In this document: positions 1 to 11,023 of the stretch, piece after piece
Position numbering within the stretch: position 1 is the first letter of the stretch
Layout of the letters: the number at the start of each line of letters is the position of its first letter
DNA from: Rhodopseudomonas sp.
Lineage (GTDB): Bacteria > Pseudomonadota > Alphaproteobacteria > Rhizobiales > Xanthobacteraceae
Length of the DNA: 64,000 bases
Assembly: GCA_016124795.1 (NCBI GenBank)
Contig: WGNB01000048.1
Span: forward strand, 1 to 64,000
Direction: 5' to 3'
Made by a program: the position numbers and the translations under genes
Notes under the pieces: generated by a model
The model's input: only the letters and a program-made list of their open reading frames with translations
What the model was told of the DNA's origin: nothing
Database searches by the model: none

Positions 1-1
1 C

Positions 2-694
2 ATGAAATCACCTACCCAGCCGGCGCCGGCCATTTCCCTCGCCGGCGTTAATCTGTCGCTCGGGCAAGGGGCCGCCCGCGTTCATATCCTCAAAGACATT
101 GGCCTGAATATAGGCAACGGCGAGGCGATCAGCCTGATCGGACCGTCCGGCTCCGGCAAATCGACGCTGCTGATGGTTATGGCCGGCCTGGAACGCGCCG
201 ACAGCGGCACCGTCACGGTCGCCGGCGAGGAACTGGGCACGCTCAACGAGGACGCGCTGGCGCGGTTCCGCGGACGACACGTCGGGATCGTGTTTCAGTC
301 CTTCCATCTGATCCCGACCATGACGGCGCTGGAAAATGTCGCGGTGCCGCTCGAACTGGCCGGCGTATCCGACGCCAATGACCGCGCCCGTGCCGAACTC
401 GAAAGCGTCGGGCTGGCCGCGCGGCTGCATCATTACCCAGCCCAACTTTCCGGCGGCGAACAACAACGGGTCGCGGTGGCCCGCGCGCTGGCGCCCAATC
501 CGGCCATTCTGGTGGCCGACGAGCCGACCGGCAATCTCGACGAGGACACCGGCCGGCAGATCGTCGACCTGCTGTTCGCCGGGCATGAGAAGCACGGCGC
601 GACCCTCGTGCTGGTCACCCACGACAATACGTTGGCGCAGCGCTGCGGTCGGGTCGTGCGCCTGCGCTCCGGCCGCATCCAGGGCGAAGCATGA
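2..694 (+). CDS. ABC transporter ATP-binding protein (LolD/YbbA type)
   Basis: The ATPase subunit of a MacB/LolD-type ABC system; it powers the permease encoded directly downstream from the cytoplasmic face of the membrane. The 230 aa carry Walker A GPSGSGKST (47-55), the Q-loop Gln near 99, signature LSGGEQQR (149-156), Walker B ILVADEP (169-175) and the GNLD D-loop, all typical of the family. The ATG at base 2 gives normal length, so the gene looks complete. Its TGA overlaps the permease ATG (ATGA), so the two are translationally coupled. The best family match is YbbA, paired with YbbP. The substrate is not visible in sequence; lipoprotein or hydrophobic-molecule extrusion is inference. Confidence 0.9.
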   Translation: MKSPTQPAPAISLAGVNLSLGQGAARVHILKDIGLNIGNGEAISLIGPSGSGKSTLLMVMAGLERADSGTVTVAGEELGTLNEDALARFRGRHVGIVFQSFHLIPTMTALENVAVPLELAGVSDANDRARAELESVGLAARLHHYPAQLSGGEQQRVAVARALAPNPAILVADEPTGNLDEDTGRQIVDLLFAGHEKHGATLVLVTHDNTLAQRCGRVVRLRSGRIQGEA

Positions 695-3246
695 GCGACA
701 CCATCAGCCCGCGCTGGCTTCCGCTGCGCTTTGCCCTGCGCGAGATGCGCGGCGGCCTCAGCGGCTTTTATATTTTCATCGCCTGCATCGCGCTCGGCTC
801 GATGGCGATTGCCGGGGTCGGCTCTCTGGCCGCCAGTCTCGCCGACGGTCTGGCCCGGCAAGGCCAGGTCATTCTCGGCGGCGACCTGTCGTTCTCGCTG
901 ATCCAGCGCGAAGCCGACGCCAAGGAAGCCAGGTTCCTGCACGATCACGGCACGGTGTCGAGCGCCGCGACATTGCGCGCGATGACCCGCACACATAACG
1001 GCGAAGCCACGCTGGTCGAACTCAAGGCGGTCGATAATGCTTATCCGCTGTTCGGCGCGGCAAAGCTCGATCCCGTCATGTCGCTCGATCAAGCGCTAGC
1101 CAAGCGCGAAGGCGTCTATGGCGCGGTCGCCGATCCAACCTTGATGGCGCGGCTGGCGCTCAAGCCGGGCGCGCGGGTCAACGTCGGCACCGCGACTTTC
1201 GAAATCCGCGCCACGCTGACCGACGAGCCCGACAAACTCGCCGGCGGCATTGGTTTCGGTCCGCGCCTGATGATCGGTGAGGATGCCTTGCGCGCCACCG
1301 GCCTGATCCAGCCGGGCAGTCTGGTGCGCTGGCGCTATCGCGTTCGGTTGCCGCAAAGCAGCGACACCGACGCCGCCGCGAAAACAGTGACCGAACTGGC
1401 GCGCAAGGAACTGCCGCAAGCCGGCTGGGAGATCCGCAACCGCAACAACGCCTCGCCGCAACTGCAAAGAAACGTCGAGCGATTCACCCAGTTTCTCACC
1501 ATCGTCGGCCTGACCGCCTTGCTGGTCGGCGGCGTCGGCGTCGCCAACGCGGTGAAAAGTCATCTCGATCGCCGTCGCGCCAGCATCGCAACGCTGAAAG
1601 CGCTGGGCGCCAGCGGCCGCCGCGTCTTCGCGATCTATCTCAGTCAAGTGATGATCCTGGCCCTGATCGGCGGCGCAATTGGCGCCGTGCTTGGCGCGAT
1701 CATGCCCTTCGCGGTGTCATGGGCTTTCGGCGCGATCATTCCGATTCCGTTGATCCCGGCGCTACATCCGTCCGAACTCGTGCTGGCTATGGTTTACGGA
1801 CTGTTAACGGCGCTGGCCTTCGCGCTCTGGCCGCTCGGCCGCGCGCATGATGTGCCGGTCGGCGCGCTGTTTCGCGACGTGGTCGCGGCGCAGCCGAGCT
1901 GGCCTCGTCGCATCTATGTCGCGCTGACCGTTGCCGCCGTTCTGACGCTCGGCACGCTCGCCATTCTGCTGGCCTATGACCGGCGTGTCGCCATCCTTTA
2001 TGTCGCGGTCGCGGCCTGCGTCTTTATCCTGCTGCGGCTGGTCGGCTCTTTGCTGATGTGGCTCGCCCGGCACGCGCCGCGCCCCCGGTCGACCGGCTTG
2101 CGCATGGCGGTCGCCAATATCTACCGGCCCGGCGCGTTGACGCCGACCATTGTCCTGTCGCTCGGCCTTGGCATCGCGCTGCTGGTGACGGTGATCGAGA
2201 TCGACGGCAATTTGCGCAACCAGTTCGCCAACGAGCTGCCGGCGAAAGCACCTTCGTTCTATTTCCTCGACATCCCGGCCGATCAGGCCAAACCGTTCGA
2301 CGACTTCGTTCGCGCGCAGGCGCCCGCCGCCAAAGTCGAGGAAGTGCCGATGCTGCGTGGCCGCATCATCTCGGCGCGCGGTGTGCCGGCGCAGGACCTC
2401 AAGCCAAGCGACGACGCCGCCTGGGTGCTGCAAAGCGATCGCGGCATCACTTACAGCGGCACCGTGCCGGAAGGCTCGCGCGTCGTCGAAGGGAAATGGT
2501 GGGGACCGGACTATAACGGCCCGCCGCTGGTCTCGTTCGAGAAGAAGATCGCCGACGGACTCGGCCTGAAGCTCGGCGATCCGATCACGGTCAATGTGCT
2601 GGGTCGCAACATCACGGTCAAAATCGCCAATATGCGATTGGTCGACTGGCAAAGCCTCGGCATCAATTTCGTCATGGTGTTTTCGCCGCACGCCTTCGAC
2701 GGCGCACCGCACACCCACCTGGCGACGCTGACTTATCCCGGCGGCGGCACCACCGCACAAGAAACCGCCGTCATCCGCGCGGTGGCCAAGGACTACCCGA
2801 TGGTCACCACGGTCCGGGTCAAGGACGCGCTCGACGCCATCGGTACGATCATCGCCAATCTGGTCATCGCCATCCGTGGCGCTTCGGCGTTAACCTTGCT
2901 CGTCGCGGCTTTGGTGCTGGGCGGCGCCCTGGCCGCCGGCCATCGCCACCGGGTCTATGACGCGGTCATTCTGAAAACCCTGGGCGCCACCCGGCTGCGG
3001 CTTTTGGCCGCCTACACCATCGAATATCTGCTGCTCGGCGCGGCCACCGCGGTGTTCGGTGTCCTGAGCGGATCGCTGACCGGCTGGCTGATCGTCACCG
3101 AGCTGATGCACCTGAAATTCACCTGGCAACCCTGGCCGGCGCTGATCGCCACCGCTGGAGCCATTATGGTCACCATCGCTCTGGGACTGGCCGGCACATT
3201 TTCCGCCCTAGGGCAGAAGCCGGCGCCGATATTGCGCAATTTGTAG
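691..3246 (+). CDS. ABC transporter permease, FtsX domains (YbbP-like)
   Basis: Inner-membrane permease partner of the upstream ATPase. The 851 aa show an N-terminal transmembrane helix, a large extracytoplasmic domain, a first FtsX-type membrane domain (about 255-385) containing RRRASIATLKALGAS, a central pair of helices, a second soluble domain, and a second FtsX domain (about 715-850) with AVILKTLGATRLRLL. The duplicated FtsX domain in one long chain is characteristic of YbbP-type permeases. It starts inside the stop codon of the ATPase gene. The closing residues run through a last hydrophobic helix to the stop, so no truncation is evident. The substrate is unknown. Confidence 0.88.
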   Translation: MSDTISPRWLPLRFALREMRGGLSGFYIFIACIALGSMAIAGVGSLAASLADGLARQGQVILGGDLSFSLIQREADAKEARFLHDHGTVSSAATLRAMTRTHNGEATLVELKAVDNAYPLFGAAKLDPVMSLDQALAKREGVYGAVADPTLMARLALKPGARVNVGTATFEIRATLTDEPDKLAGGIGFGPRLMIGEDALRATGLIQPGSLVRWRYRVRLPQSSDTDAAAKTVTELARKELPQAGWEIRNRNNASPQLQRNVERFTQFLTIVGLTALLVGGVGVANAVKSHLDRRRASIATLKALGASGRRVFAIYLSQVMILALIGGAIGAVLGAIMPFAVSWAFGAIIPIPLIPALHPSELVLAMVYGLLTALAFALWPLGRAHDVPVGALFRDVVAAQPSWPRRIYVALTVAAVLTLGTLAILLAYDRRVAILYVAVAACVFILLRLVGSLLMWLARHAPRPRSTGLRMAVANIYRPGALTPTIVLSLGLGIALLVTVIEIDGNLRNQFANELPAKAPSFYFLDIPADQAKPFDDFVRAQAPAAKVEEVPMLRGRIISARGVPAQDLKPSDDAAWVLQSDRGITYSGTVPEGSRVVEGKWWGPDYNGPPLVSFEKKIADGLGLKLGDPITVNVLGRNITVKIANMRLVDWQSLGINFVMVFSPHAFDGAPHTHLATLTYPGGGTTAQETAVIRAVAKDYPMVTTVRVKDALDAIGTIIANLVIAIRGASALTLLVAALVLGGALAAGHRHRVYDAVILKTLGATRLRLLAAYTIEYLLLGAATAVFGVLSGSLTGWLIVTELMHLKFTWQPWPALIATAGAIMVTIALGLAGTFSALGQKPAPILRNL

Positions 3247-3259
3247 CGACATTAGGCCG

Positions 3260-3498
3260 CGTGCGACGGCGGAGCCTGCCGAAAGGGCTTGTTTTCGGCT
3301 ATAATCAGGACGCAAAGGCGAACATTAAGTCTCGGCAAGGAAGCAGGCCATCTTCAGGCCATATCTGGCGCGGAGGCTCAGTAGTCACTAGATTTGCTCC
3401 AGGTTCTGAGAGACACGAGCGCGACGGCATTAGCCAGCGCGCCTGACGTGAACCGGCTTCGACAGGTTAAAAGCCGGGCCATAGAGAGGGAAACTTCG
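3260..3498 (+). promoter_or_regulatory. Long structured leader of the Bax-inhibitor/YbhL gene (candidate ybhL RNA motif)
   Basis: About 240 bases with no convincing ORF separate the permease stop from the YbhL-type start. A TATAAT -10-like hexamer lies at 3300-3305. Downstream, CCGGCTT (3453-3459) pairs perfectly with AAGCCGG (3471-3477) just before the ribosome binding site, and there is a GCGCG-rich stem around 3419-3441. A conserved ybhL RNA motif has been described upstream of ybhL genes in Rhizobiales, so this leader is the expected place for it. Assignment to that motif is inference from gene context; no covariance search was run. Confidence 0.45.
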
Positions 3499-4260
3499 AT
3501 GTCGAATTTCGACCGTAACCCAGCCGCCCGCGGTTTCGGCGCAGCCGGACAGGCCGCCGCCGTCGACGCGGGTCTGCGCGCCTACATGATCCGGATCTAC
3601 AACTACATGGCGTCCGGCGTGGCCCTGACCGGCGTGGTCGCCTATCTGACCTTCAACGCCGCCGTCGTCACCGGCCCGAACGGCGCGATCACCGGCCTGA
3701 CCTCGTTCGGCCAGGCGATCTTCGGCGGACCGCTGACCATCGTGCTGTTTCTCGCCACGCTGGGCATCGTCTTCTTCCTGAGCTTCCGCATCAACAAGCT
3801 GCAAGCCTCGACCGCGCTGTTCCTGTTCATGGGCTACGCGGCGTTGCTCGGCCTGATGCTGTCGTCGGTATTTCTGCAATACACCGGCACCTCGATCACC
3901 CGCACCTTCTTCATCTCGGCGGCGTCGTTCGGGGCCCTGAGCCTGTATGGCTACACCACGCAGCGCGATCTCTCGCCGATCGGCTCGTTCCTGATCATGG
4001 GCCTGTTCGGCCTGATCCTGGCGATGGTGGTCAACATCTTCCTGAAGAGCACCGGTCTCGACTTCGCGATCTCGGCGATCGGCGTTCTGATCTTCGCCGG
4101 CCTGACCGCCTGGGATACCCAGAAGATCAAGGAGATGTATTCGGCTTATGACGACGGCACCGTCGCCGGCCGCAAGGCGGTGATGGGCGCGCTGACGCTC
4201 TATCTCGACTTCATCAACCTGTTCCTGTTCCTGCTGCGTTTCATGGGCGACCGTCGCTAA
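3499..4260 (+). CDS. Bax inhibitor-1/YccA (YbhL) family membrane protein
   Basis: Polytopic inner-membrane protein of the BI-1/YbhL family, 253 aa. About seven hydrophobic helices follow a short polar N-terminus, and the family-typical segments GLTAWDTQKIKEMY and DFINLFLFLLRF occur near the C-terminus. The family has proposed roles in membrane protein quality control or ion leak, but the bacterial function is not settled. The ATG at 3499 was chosen over upstream in-frame ATGs because GAGAGGG lies at 3484-3490 and family members begin there. A strong terminator follows, so the gene is probably monocistronic under its own leader. Confidence 0.88.
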   Translation: MSNFDRNPAARGFGAAGQAAAVDAGLRAYMIRIYNYMASGVALTGVVAYLTFNAAVVTGPNGAITGLTSFGQAIFGGPLTIVLFLATLGIVFFLSFRINKLQASTALFLFMGYAALLGLMLSSVFLQYTGTSITRTFFISAASFGALSLYGYTTQRDLSPIGSFLIMGLFGLILAMVVNIFLKSTGLDFAISAIGVLIFAGLTAWDTQKIKEMYSAYDDGTVAGRKAVMGALTLYLDFINLFLFLLRFMGDRR

Positions 4261-4288
4261 GCCCTCCGCCAAGAACAGATCGGATAAG

Positions 4289-4320
4289 CGCCCCGGCCTC
4301 GTGCCGGGGCGTTTTTGTTT
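4289..4320 (+). terminator. Intrinsic terminator after the YbhL gene
   Basis: A perfect 9-bp stem CGCCCCGGC (4289-4297)/GCCGGGGCG (4303-4311) with a 5-base loop is followed by TTTTTGTTT. It lies 28 bases after the stop codon. Confidence 0.93.
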
Positions 4321-4339
4321 GTGCTAGCGTTGCCGTCGC

Positions 4340-4867
4340 ATGACCGACCTCACCATCCGCCCGGCGCACCCCTCCGACATCCCGGCCATCGCCCGCATTT
4401 ACGCGCACGCCGTGCTGCATGGCACCGCGACTTTCGAGCTTGAACCGCCGGACGAAGCCGAAATGACCCGGCGGATGCAGACGCTGCTCGACGGCAAGTT
4501 TCCCTATTTCGTCGCCGACATCGACGGCCAGGTCGCGGGCTATGCCTATGCCGCGCCGTTCCGGCCGCGGCCGGCCTATCGCTTCACCGTCGAAAACTCG
4601 GTCTATATCGCCCCGGACATGCAGCGGCGCGGCGTCGGCAAGGCGCTGATCATGAAGCTCATCGAAACCTGCACCGCCCTTGGCTTCCGCCAGATGATCG
4701 CGGTGATTGGCGACAGCGCGCAGGTGGCCTCGATCGGCGTCCATGCTGCCTGCGGCTTCACACCAGCCGGCAACCTCAAATCAGTCGGCTGGAAGTTCGG
4801 CCAATGGCTCGATACACCGCTGATGCAGATCGCGCTCGGTGACGGCAGCGTGACAACGCCAACCTAA
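4340..4867 (+). CDS. GNAT family N-acetyltransferase (phosphinothricin acetyltransferase-like)
   Basis: Cytosolic acetyl-CoA-dependent N-acetyltransferase, 175 aa. The N-terminus IRPAHPSDIPAIARIY, the GTATFELEPP segment, the VYIAPDMQRRGVGKALI acetyl-CoA loop (about 90-106) and the GFTPAGNLKSVGWKFG tail fit the PAT/bar-like branch of GNAT enzymes. Such enzymes acylate amino-acid-like substrates such as methionine sulfone or phosphinothricin; the real substrate here is unknown. No ribosome binding site is obvious before the ATG, which lies 20 bases downstream of a terminator, so the gene may need its own promoter or be leaderless. Its end overlaps the convergent DUF2794 gene by 4 bases. Confidence 0.85.
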   Translation: MTDLTIRPAHPSDIPAIARIYAHAVLHGTATFELEPPDEAEMTRRMQTLLDGKFPYFVADIDGQVAGYAYAAPFRPRPAYRFTVENSVYIAPDMQRRGVGKALIMKLIETCTALGFRQMIAVIGDSAQVASIGVHAACGFTPAGNLKSVGWKFGQWLDTPLMQIALGDGSVTTPT

Positions 4868-5253
4868 TTTCCAACCACCGCCAGTTGCTTGTCGATGACC
4901 CGCAGCACGCGGTCGAGTTCATGGCCGCGCCGCATGATCAGGCCGGTGGCGGAGATCACGCTATAGGCGCCCTGACGCTGCTCGAGCTTCGGGTTCTTTT
5001 CGATCCGGTACAGCGGTACTTCCGACGAGCGCCGGAATACCGAGAACACCGCGCGGTCTTTCAGAAAATCAATGGCGTAGTCACGCCACTCGCCGGCGGC
5101 GACCATGCGACCGTAGAGATCGAGGATGCGCCGCAGTTCACGGCGGTTAAAAGTCACCTGATTGAGCGCATTAACGGGAGTGGCGGCCGTTCGCGCCGGA
5201 TTGCCACCCCCGGGGAACTGGCTGGGTTCGATATCGCCGGATCCGAATGCCAT
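4864..5253 (-). CDS. DUF2794 domain-containing protein
   Basis: A 129-aa soluble protein matching the alphaproteobacterial DUF2794 family. The core from about residue 31 runs VTFNRRELRRILDLYGRMVA, AGEWRDYAIDF and an ending in HELDRVLRVIDKQL, with a flexible N-terminal Gly/Pro/Asn stretch. The function of the family is unknown, and no membrane segment or signal peptide is visible. The start is well defined: a consensus AAAGGAGG sits six bases before the ATG on the minus strand. It is convergent with, and overlaps by 4 bases, the acetyltransferase gene. The gene is probably a single transcription unit reading away from the RNA candidate at 5400-5600. Confidence 0.87.
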   Translation of the reverse strand: MAFGSGDIEPSQFPGGGNPARTAATPVNALNQVTFNRRELRRILDLYGRMVAAGEWRDYAIDFLKDRAVFSVFRRSSEVPLYRIEKNPKLEQRQGAYSVISATGLIMRRGHELDRVLRVIDKQLAVVGN

Positions 5254-5424
5254 CGGCGCCTCCTTTTCTTCAGACTGTCATGATCGCGCTGTCGGAGTTC
5301 GGCGGCAAGAGGCACAATCGGGCGGGCTAACGCGCAGAAACGTCGAAAACCGGCGCTTTGCCGATCACGAATTCGTTAAATCCGCGCACAATAACGCCCA
5401 ATTTCGGTCAATCGGCGGTCACGA

Positions 5425-5598
5425 GGCTTTGGGATAACAGCATCGTTGCCTCAAGGCCCGGTCCGGTTCGACCTCTGGATTCCTCAGCCCCCCAGCCCCC
5501 CGGGGGTCGACCGACCGGGCCGGTTTGGTTCGTAGAGTTTGCGTTGAGATTCAATCCCCCAAGTCTTACGGGCTGGCCAGTCGCCGGCCCGTTTTTTT
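5425..5598 (+). ncRNA. Candidate structured small RNA with its own terminator
   Basis: A strong plus-strand terminator (5568-5598) has no plus-strand gene upstream of it. Before it lies a long near-perfect stem: bases 5455-5473 pair with 5505-5521 (GGCCCGGTC...TCGACC against GGTCGACC...GACCGGGCC, with two single-base bulges), enclosing a C-rich loop of about 30 bases. The signature of SRP RNA (GGAAGGAAGCAG) is absent, and the T-arm-like stretch at 5463-5480 has no matching acceptor stem, so it is not a tRNA. The 5' end is a guess, since no clear promoter was found. Identity unknown. Confidence 0.5.
5568..5598 (+). terminator. Intrinsic terminator without an upstream ORF
   Basis: Ten paired bases (5568-5577 with 5583-5592, one G-U pair), loop CAGTC, then seven T (5592-5598). 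Orientation is plus; read on the minus strand there is no T-run. It closes the candidate small RNA. Confidence 0.85.
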
Positions 5599-5761
5599 GT
5601 TCGACGGCCAATCACGCCGCCGCCGTGAAGCGCCGGTCAAACCGCCTTGAGCCTTGAAAGATAAACGCGCGCCGGCAGCACTAGCGAGCCAGCCACGCCG
5701 TGGCACCGCTGACGCGGGCATCACGCGATCAGAATGGGACGCGGCGTTTCAAAAGTGGATT

Positions 5762-6568
5762 TCAGCGCAACGCGACCGTCGCCGCGCCGAGCATCAGGCC
5801 GGGCTTGGCGTCACCGCCGCTTTGCACAATCACGGCAAGTTCGTTGACGTCCTTGAGTGCGAAATCGGCATCCGGCAATTGGCTCAGCGGCAGGCTGAAG
5901 GTCTCGGCCTTGCCGGTCCAGACGCCAAGCTTGACCCAGCGACGCGCGACATTGTGATAGGTCAGCGTTCGGCCGCTGTTCTCGCCGCGGCCGATGACGA
6001 CCTGGGCATTGGCAGTCAAGGGACATAACCAGATTTCAGCGCTCACGTTCTGCGCCTTCAATGTACCCTCGGCGGCCTGAACCGTAACCATGACCGTGCC
6101 GTTGGCAACAGTTACCGCCACCGGCAAGGACAAAGGCGCATCGAGCTTGTCGGTCGACGCAATCGCTTTTTCGATGGCCGCCTTATCGCTGCCCAGCACA
6201 TGAACAACGCCATTGACCACGGCTTGCGGCGTATAGACTTCACGATCGCCGCGCGCGACCGAATAGGCACGCTGCCGCAGCGAATGACCGTGCAGCGCCA
6301 GGGTGTCCTTCCAGCCGAGATAATCCCAGTAATCGACGGGCAAGCTCATCACGATCAAAGACGGATCGTGCGCCAGTTCGCCCATCAGCCGGTCGGCCGG
6401 CGGACAGGACGAACAGCCCTGGCTGGTGAAGAGCTCAACTACCGCACGCGGCGACCCGGCATAAGCCTTCGACGCGCCGGCCAAGGACAATCCGGCGACT
6501 GTCAATCCGGTCAGGGTCACGCCGATAAAAGCCGCAGCACAAGCCGCGGTCAGGTGCCGGTTGTTCAT
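5762..6568 (-). CDS. DUF1223 domain-containing secreted thioredoxin-like protein
   Basis: Exported protein, 268 aa. An N-terminal signal peptide (hydrophobic stretch about 5-30, cleavage near AYAGSPRA) precedes VVELFTSQGCSSCPPADRLM. Its CSSC lies where thioredoxin-fold proteins carry the redox pair, and the DUF1223 core with LPVDYWDYLGWKD follows. The C-terminal half is beta-rich. Family function is unknown; a periplasmic redox or metal-related role is inference. The ATG at 6568 (MNNRHLT) was preferred over one 26 codons upstream because it places the signal sequence at the N-terminus. It lies downstream of acnA on the same strand, across a hairpin. Confidence 0.85.
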   Translation of the reverse strand: MNNRHLTAACAAAFIGVTLTGLTVAGLSLAGASKAYAGSPRAVVELFTSQGCSSCPPADRLMGELAHDPSLIVMSLPVDYWDYLGWKDTLALHGHSLRQRAYSVARGDREVYTPQAVVNGVVHVLGSDKAAIEKAIASTDKLDAPLSLPVAVTVANGTVMVTVQAAEGTLKAQNVSAEIWLCPLTANAQVVIGRGENSGRTLTYHNVARRWVKLGVWTGKAETFSLPLSQLPDADFALKDVNELAVIVQSGGDAKPGLMLGAATVALR

Positions 6569-6636
6569 AGCGATCCCACGTTTGACGGCCCCCGCGCCCA
6601 TTGCCGTACAAGCCGCATTTAGATCGCTTCGTCGAT

Positions 6637-6670
6637 CACCCGCCACTCACTTCACAGTGAGGGGCGGGTG
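6637..6670. repeat. Composite hairpin between acnA and the DUF1223 gene
   Basis: Outer stem CACCCGCC (6637-6644)/GGCGGGTG (6663-6670), one mismatch, then inner stem CTCAC/GTGAG with a 6-base loop. No T-run follows on either strand, so it is not a classical terminator. Partial termination or mRNA 3'-end stabilisation of acnA is inference. Confidence 0.6.
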
Positions 6671-6692
6671 AAGACGGGGCATCGGAACGCGA

Positions 6693-9398
<2,706 letters not shown>

Positions 9399-9661
9399 GT
9401 CGGTGTTTCCATTCCCGGCGGGGACAACGGCGGTGATTTGGTCTAAGTACTTGGCAAAACGCAGTTTTTCGTGCCGAAGATTGGCTTGGCCGAATACCTT
9501 TACGTAACGCCGCAAGTGCTGGCTTATAAAGGCTTTTCACGGCTGACGCCACAATGGCTGGGACAATTCTAAAAGATGACAGGAAATTTGATGAGTTGGA
9601 CGGCGCGCAAGGCAGACCCGCATTACGGGCTTATCGCCGACCCGGTCAGGCAGCAGCCGTA

Positions 9662-10267
9662 ATGCAACTTCGTAGCGAGAATCTGACCTGCGAGCGCGGT
9701 GGCCGCACGGTGTTTGCCGGCGTGAACTTCACCGTCGATAGCGGCGCGGCACTGGTGGTGACCGGCCGCAACGGCGCCGGCAAATCGACGTTGTTACGGG
9801 TACTGGCCGGGCTGCTGCGAATCGCCAGCGGACGCCTCGAACTGACCGGCGGCGCGAACGAGGCAACATTGCCGGAACAGGCCCATTACCTCGGCCACCT
9901 CGACGCGGTGAAACCGTCTCTATCGGTACGCGAGAATTTGACCTTCTGGGCGTCCTATCTCGGTGCACCGCACGGCGCGCCCATGGACCCGGCTCTCGAT
10001 GCGGTCGGGCTTGGCCATCTCGCCGATCTGCCGGCGGCCTACCTGTCGGCCGGCCAGAAGCGACGCCTGTCGATCGCGCGGCTGGTCGCAGTGAAGCGAC
10101 CAGTCTGGCTACTCGACGAACCGACCTCGGCGCTCGACAGCCAGTCGCAAGACCGGCTCGCCGCTTTGATGGCCGACCATCGCGCCACCGGCGGCATGAT
10201 CGTCGCGGCGGCGCACGGCCCGATCGGGCTCGAAAGCTTCAGCGAACTGAAGATGGGACAGTCATGA
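9662..10267 (+). CDS. ccmA: Heme exporter ATP-binding protein CcmA
   Basis: ATPase of the CcmAB(C) complex, which releases holo-CcmE during cytochrome c maturation. The 201 aa contain Walker A GRNGAGKS (35-42), signature LSAGQKRR and Walker B VWLLDEP, followed by TSALD. The ATG at 9662 (MQLRSENL) gives the family's normal ~200 aa; the longer frame from 9554 adds residues with no domain. First gene of a ccmA-B-C-D-G operon in which B, D and G start inside the preceding stop codon. ccmE, ccmF and ccmH are not in this window. Confidence 0.93.
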   Translation: MQLRSENLTCERGGRTVFAGVNFTVDSGAALVVTGRNGAGKSTLLRVLAGLLRIASGRLELTGGANEATLPEQAHYLGHLDAVKPSLSVRENLTFWASYLGAPHGAPMDPALDAVGLGHLADLPAAYLSAGQKRRLSIARLVAVKRPVWLLDEPTSALDSQSQDRLAALMADHRATGGMIVAAAHGPIGLESFSELKMGQS

Positions 10268-10932
10268 CCGCATTCCTGGCCTTGCTGACCCGCGACATGC
10301 GACTGGCTGTGCGCGTCGGCGGCGGCGCGCTGATCGGCGCATTATTCTATCTGATCGTCGTGGTGATGATGCCCTTCGCCATCGGCCCCGACCTCAATCT
10401 GCTCGGCCGCATCGGCCCGGCGATACTGTGGCTCGGCGCGCTGCTGGCCAGCCTGCTCGCGCTCGACCGGCTGTTCGCCACCGACAACGACGACGGCTCG
10501 CTCGACCTGCTGATGATGAGCGCGATGCCGCTCGAACTGGCGGTCGTGGCCAAGGGCATCGCCCATTGGCTGACCACCGCGCTGCCGTTGATCGTCATCA
10601 CGCCGGTGCTTGGCCTGATGCTCAACGTCGACCTGCCGGCGATGGGCTGGGTGGCGCTGACCCTGCTCGCCGGAACCCCGGCGCTGACCTTCATCGGGCT
10701 GATCGGCGCCGCCTTGTCGGTGGCATTACGCCGCGGCGGCCTGCTGCTGGCGATCCTGGTGTTGCCGCTCACCATTCCGGTGCTGATTTTCGGCGTCTCC
10801 GCCGCCAACGCGGCGATCGTCGGACCCGCGCCATTCGGCCCACCTTTCACCATTCTTTGCGCGCTATCCTTGGCCAGCCTGGTGCTGGGGCCGTTCGCGG
10901 CAGCGGCGGTGCTGCGGCAAGGTCAGGAATAG
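10264..10932 (+). CDS. ccmB: Heme exporter protein CcmB
   Basis: Membrane subunit of the CcmAB ABC complex for cytochrome c maturation, 222 aa, close to the usual length. It has six predicted hydrophobic helices, an N-terminal LLTRDMRLAVRVGG and the family-typical DDGSLDLLMMSAMPLE cytoplasmic loop after helix 2. It overlaps ccmA by 4 bases (ATGA), which implies translational coupling. About 90 bases separate it from ccmC, with no terminator seen. Confidence 0.93.
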   Translation: MTAFLALLTRDMRLAVRVGGGALIGALFYLIVVVMMPFAIGPDLNLLGRIGPAILWLGALLASLLALDRLFATDNDDGSLDLLMMSAMPLELAVVAKGIAHWLTTALPLIVITPVLGLMLNVDLPAMGWVALTLLAGTPALTFIGLIGAALSVALRRGGLLLAILVLPLTIPVLIFGVSAANAAIVGPAPFGPPFTILCALSLASLVLGPFAAAAVLRQGQE

Positions 10933-11023
10933 CGTTCAAAGCTCATTTTTGCAGACAAACGCCGGCAATCGACATTGATCAACGTCATTGCCGACACCGT
11001 ATCCGCTGACTAAAAGGCCACTC

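Larger units (their letters stand above)
5254..5761. other. 508-base gap between DUF2794 and DUF1223 genes
   Basis: No ORF here looks coding. The first ~150 bases should hold the DUF2794 promoter (minus strand). The middle holds the structured RNA candidate (about 5425-5598) listed separately. The last ~150 bases, 3' of the DUF1223 gene, show nothing recognisable. Short ORFs that cross the region run through the terminator hairpin and have Pro/Arg-rich composition typical of out-of-frame GC-rich DNA. Confidence 0.7.

Noticed and set aside
5463-5480. T-arm-like sequence GGTTCGACC suggesting a tRNA
   Set aside because: The loop would have eight bases, and no matching acceptor, D or anticodon arms are present.
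5358-5657. 99-aa ORF in the gap after the DUF2794 gene
   Set aside because: It runs through the intrinsic terminator and the long RNA stem, and its composition is not protein-like.
5654-6028. 124-aa plus-strand ORF overlapping the DUF1223 gene
   Set aside because: It is a shadow of the minus-strand gene, which has a signal peptide and a conserved CxxC domain.
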